Positions 6,927-7,894 of a DNA stretch of 7,894 bases are shown in pieces. Source of the DNA: Bacilli bacterium (GTDB lineage Bacteria; Bacillota_I; Bacilli_A; ML615J-28; CAG-313); the NCBI GenBank assembly GCA_900770645.1, contig CAAGKY010000028.1, positions 1 to 7,894 on the forward strand, given 5' to 3'. The notes beneath the pieces are model-generated. The model saw only the letters and a list, made by a program, of their open reading frames with translations. It had not been told where the DNA came from and ran no database searches. The translations under genes were made by a program, and so were the position numbers. Each line of letters begins with the position of its first letter. Position 1 is the first letter of the stretch.

Positions 6927-6938
6927 TATGTACTTGAC
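6922..6938. repeat. Inverted repeat overlapping the -35 box; candidate operator
   Basis: GTCAA and TTGAC flank a 7-nt spacer (GTACATA), the right arm lying within the -35 hexamer. A dyad in this place could bind a repressor or activator of the strong promoter. The arms are only 5 bp, so chance is a fair alternative in AT-rich DNA. Confidence 0.35.
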
Positions 6939-6970
6939 TTTTAAATTATTTTGTGTTATTATTCATTATT

Positions 6971-7687
6971 TTAATGGTTAAATCCTGATACACGCATGGC
7001 AATAAGAGTTTTCTTTCCTATACAACCGTCTATATTATCTTCATATATACCAATCTTTTTAGCTACTTTCTGGAACTCTTTAACATATTTAACAGTATTG
7101 CTTCCATATAGATTACCCAATACTTTTTTATTTCCATATTTTTCAAATAGCCATTCATCAATTATAGAAACATCTTCACCCTTATCACCTTTTTTGAAAT
7201 ATCCTCTTTTTGGTAATTTTATTTTTATAACAACATCAGGATTATAAATAAATCCCAAGAATGAATATTTTTTACCCATTCCCCACCTACCATTTAAACC
7301 TTTTTTCCTAGTTTGCGTCCAATATGCTTTAACAGAACTCCAACCACTTTCACTGGTAGATACTTCAGTTTTAGATATAACATCTTCCACTATAGCAACA
7401 TGTCCTGCTAGAGAACCTTCACCCTTCCATACCATACATGAACCTGTCTTTGGTATTTGTCCGAACTCTAGTTTTTGTGATTTAACATAATTAATAAAAT
7501 TTTCAGCATTAGTATTTCCTAAATATTTACATTCACCATATACACCAATTTCATTAAATCTACCAGTCGCCCAACCTACACAGTTAGGTAGTACATTAAG
7601 TTCAGGATCTCTATGTTCTGGATTTCCTAATATACAAGGATTCCAACCTTTTGGTTTTTTAATATAATATTCTTTCTTTTCAACCAT
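6971..7687 (-). CDS. Endolysin: CHAP peptidase/amidase with C-terminal peptidoglycan-binding domain
   Basis: 238 aa, cytoplasmic until released by the holin (no signal peptide). Residues about 10-150 are a CHAP domain. The catalytic Cys is C36 in LPNCVGWATGRF, the His is H96 in LAGHVAIVEDV, and E113 in STSESGW is the likely third residue. The domain closes with the LGFIYNP motif. CHAP enzymes cut peptide or amide bonds of peptidoglycan; which bond cannot be told here. Residues about 157-238 resemble a PG_binding_1-type module (GYFKKGDKGEDV, then VKYVKEFQK, then DGCIGKKTL) that would anchor the enzyme to the wall. The Shine-Dalgarno (GAGG) lies in the last codons of the holin, 3 nt separate the genes, and they are probably co-translated. 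Similar CHAP endolysins occur in clostridial phages. No terminator is visible after the gene, so read-through into the scaffold is likely. Confidence 0.9.
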   Translation of the reverse strand: MVEKKEYYIKKPKGWNPCILGNPEHRDPELNVLPNCVGWATGRFNEIGVYGECKYLGNTNAENFINYVKSQKLEFGQIPKTGSCMVWKGEGSLAGHVAIVEDVISKTEVSTSESGWSSVKAYWTQTRKKGLNGRWGMGKKYSFLGFIYNPDVVIKIKLPKRGYFKKGDKGEDVSIIDEWLFEKYGNKKVLGNLYGSNTVKYVKEFQKVAKKIGIYEDNIDGCIGKKTLIAMRVSGFNH

Positions 7688-7690
7688 ATA

Positions 7691-7864
7691 TTAATCCTCT
7701 TCTTTTTCTTTTTTAGTAAAATAATAAGTTATAACAGCAGTTATAACACTAGATATAACAGCAGGATCTAGTCTATCAGATAATGATAAAATAATAAAAA
7801 CTAGCATTACTGCTATAGTCATTAAGCTTTTTACTTTTAAAAGATTAATTAAAGCATTTTTCAT
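7691..7864 (-). CDS. Small phage holin
   Basis: 57 aa, beginning MKNALINLLKVKSLMTIAVM and ending KKEKEED. Two hydrophobic segments, about residues 13-28 and 34-49, are joined by a short charged turn (SDRLD) and followed by a charged C-terminal tail, as in class II holins. The LLKVKS start and the second segment ending in YYFTKK match a family common in Clostridium and other Firmicutes phages. The product would insert in the membrane and at a set time let the endolysin out. It has an excellent Shine-Dalgarno (GAGGAGGT at 7879-7872, 7 nt from the ATG). It lies 3 nt before the endolysin, which supports the call. No second start typical of an antiholin is seen. Confidence 0.85.
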   Translation of the reverse strand: MKNALINLLKVKSLMTIAVMLVFIILSLSDRLDPAVISSVITAVITYYFTKKEKEED

Positions 7865-7894
7865 ATAATCTACCTCCTCACTTTTTTATTTCAT
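7865..7894 (-). other. Leader of the holin gene; end of an unseen upstream region
   Basis: These 30 nt hold the holin Shine-Dalgarno (7872-7879) and an A-rich run. The edge reads ATGAAATAA on the minus strand. It could be the last codons of an upstream gene, but the frame cannot be determined. No promoter fits within the window here. Confidence 0.4.

Noticed and set aside
6996..7247. Plus-strand ORF of 83 codons
   Set aside because: It lies wholly inside the endolysin gene on the other strand, has no plausible Shine-Dalgarno, and its translation is a hydrophobic and proline-rich shadow of AT-rich DNA.
7886..7894. ATG at the right edge on the minus strand
   Set aside because: It reads ATG AAA TAA, so it cannot start a real gene. 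It may be the tail of an upstream gene, but that cannot be seen.
1..7894. Alternative genetic code (TGA as Trp) given the strong AT bias
   Set aside because: Tryptophans at conserved positions are encoded by TGG and all eight genes end cleanly in TAA or TAG at expected lengths. Reassignment is not needed.
1..7894. Hidden accessory system such as CRISPR, toxin-antitoxin, retron or defence genes
   Set aside because: Every gap longer than 15 nt is accounted for by a promoter, hairpin or leader, and every gene has a structural or lysis role. No spaced direct repeats or structured RNA-sized gap remain.

Overview
The window is the late region of a small phi29-like podovirus (short-tailed phage, Picovirinae-type morphogenesis genes). 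It is strongly AT-rich, uses the standard code (TGG for Trp) and has purine-rich Shine-Dalgarno sites. Together with a clostridial-type CHAP endolysin and holin, this suggests a low-GC Firmicutes host, probably an anaerobic gut bacterium. Guelinviridae-like or Salasmaviridae-like placement is plausible, but the window alone cannot settle it. No genome end, terminal-protein gene, DNA polymerase or packaging ATPase is present.

All eight genes are on the minus strand, so the operon reads from high to low coordinates: holin (7864-7691), CHAP endolysin (7687-6971), a short intergenic region with a perfect-consensus sigma-A promoter (-35 at 6926-6921, -10 at 6903-6898), scaffold (6878-6555), major capsid protein with a C-terminal Ig-like BIG2 domain (6540-5218), a strong hairpin (5201-5176), tail knob (5145-3526), portal/upper collar (3513-2554), lower collar (2561-1899), pre-neck appendage/tail fibre (1883-78), and an intrinsic terminator (39-14). 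Coding density is very high. Junctions are 3 to 16 nt or overlap by 8 nt, except the promoter gap and the hairpin gap.

The order scaffold, capsid, knob, portal, lower collar, appendage matches phi29 genes 7, 8, 9, 10, 11 and 12. The scaffold and capsid build the head around the portal. The lower collar and knob form the tail tube, whose hydrophobic loop probably opens the membrane. The appendage binds or degrades the surface receptor. Holin and endolysin release progeny. Differences from phi29 are that the lysis pair sits upstream of the scaffold, there is no head-fibre gene (8.5) between capsid and knob, and no tail peptidoglycan hydrolase gene (13) follows the appendage.

I see no defence island, CRISPR array, RNA gene, insertion sequence or evidently new multi-gene system. 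The points most worth a second look are a promoter placed so close to the scaffold start that transcription should begin inside the Shine-Dalgarno, a complete EF-hand-type calcium loop at the C-terminus of the portal, and a hairpin straight after a triple stop at the end of the capsid gene.
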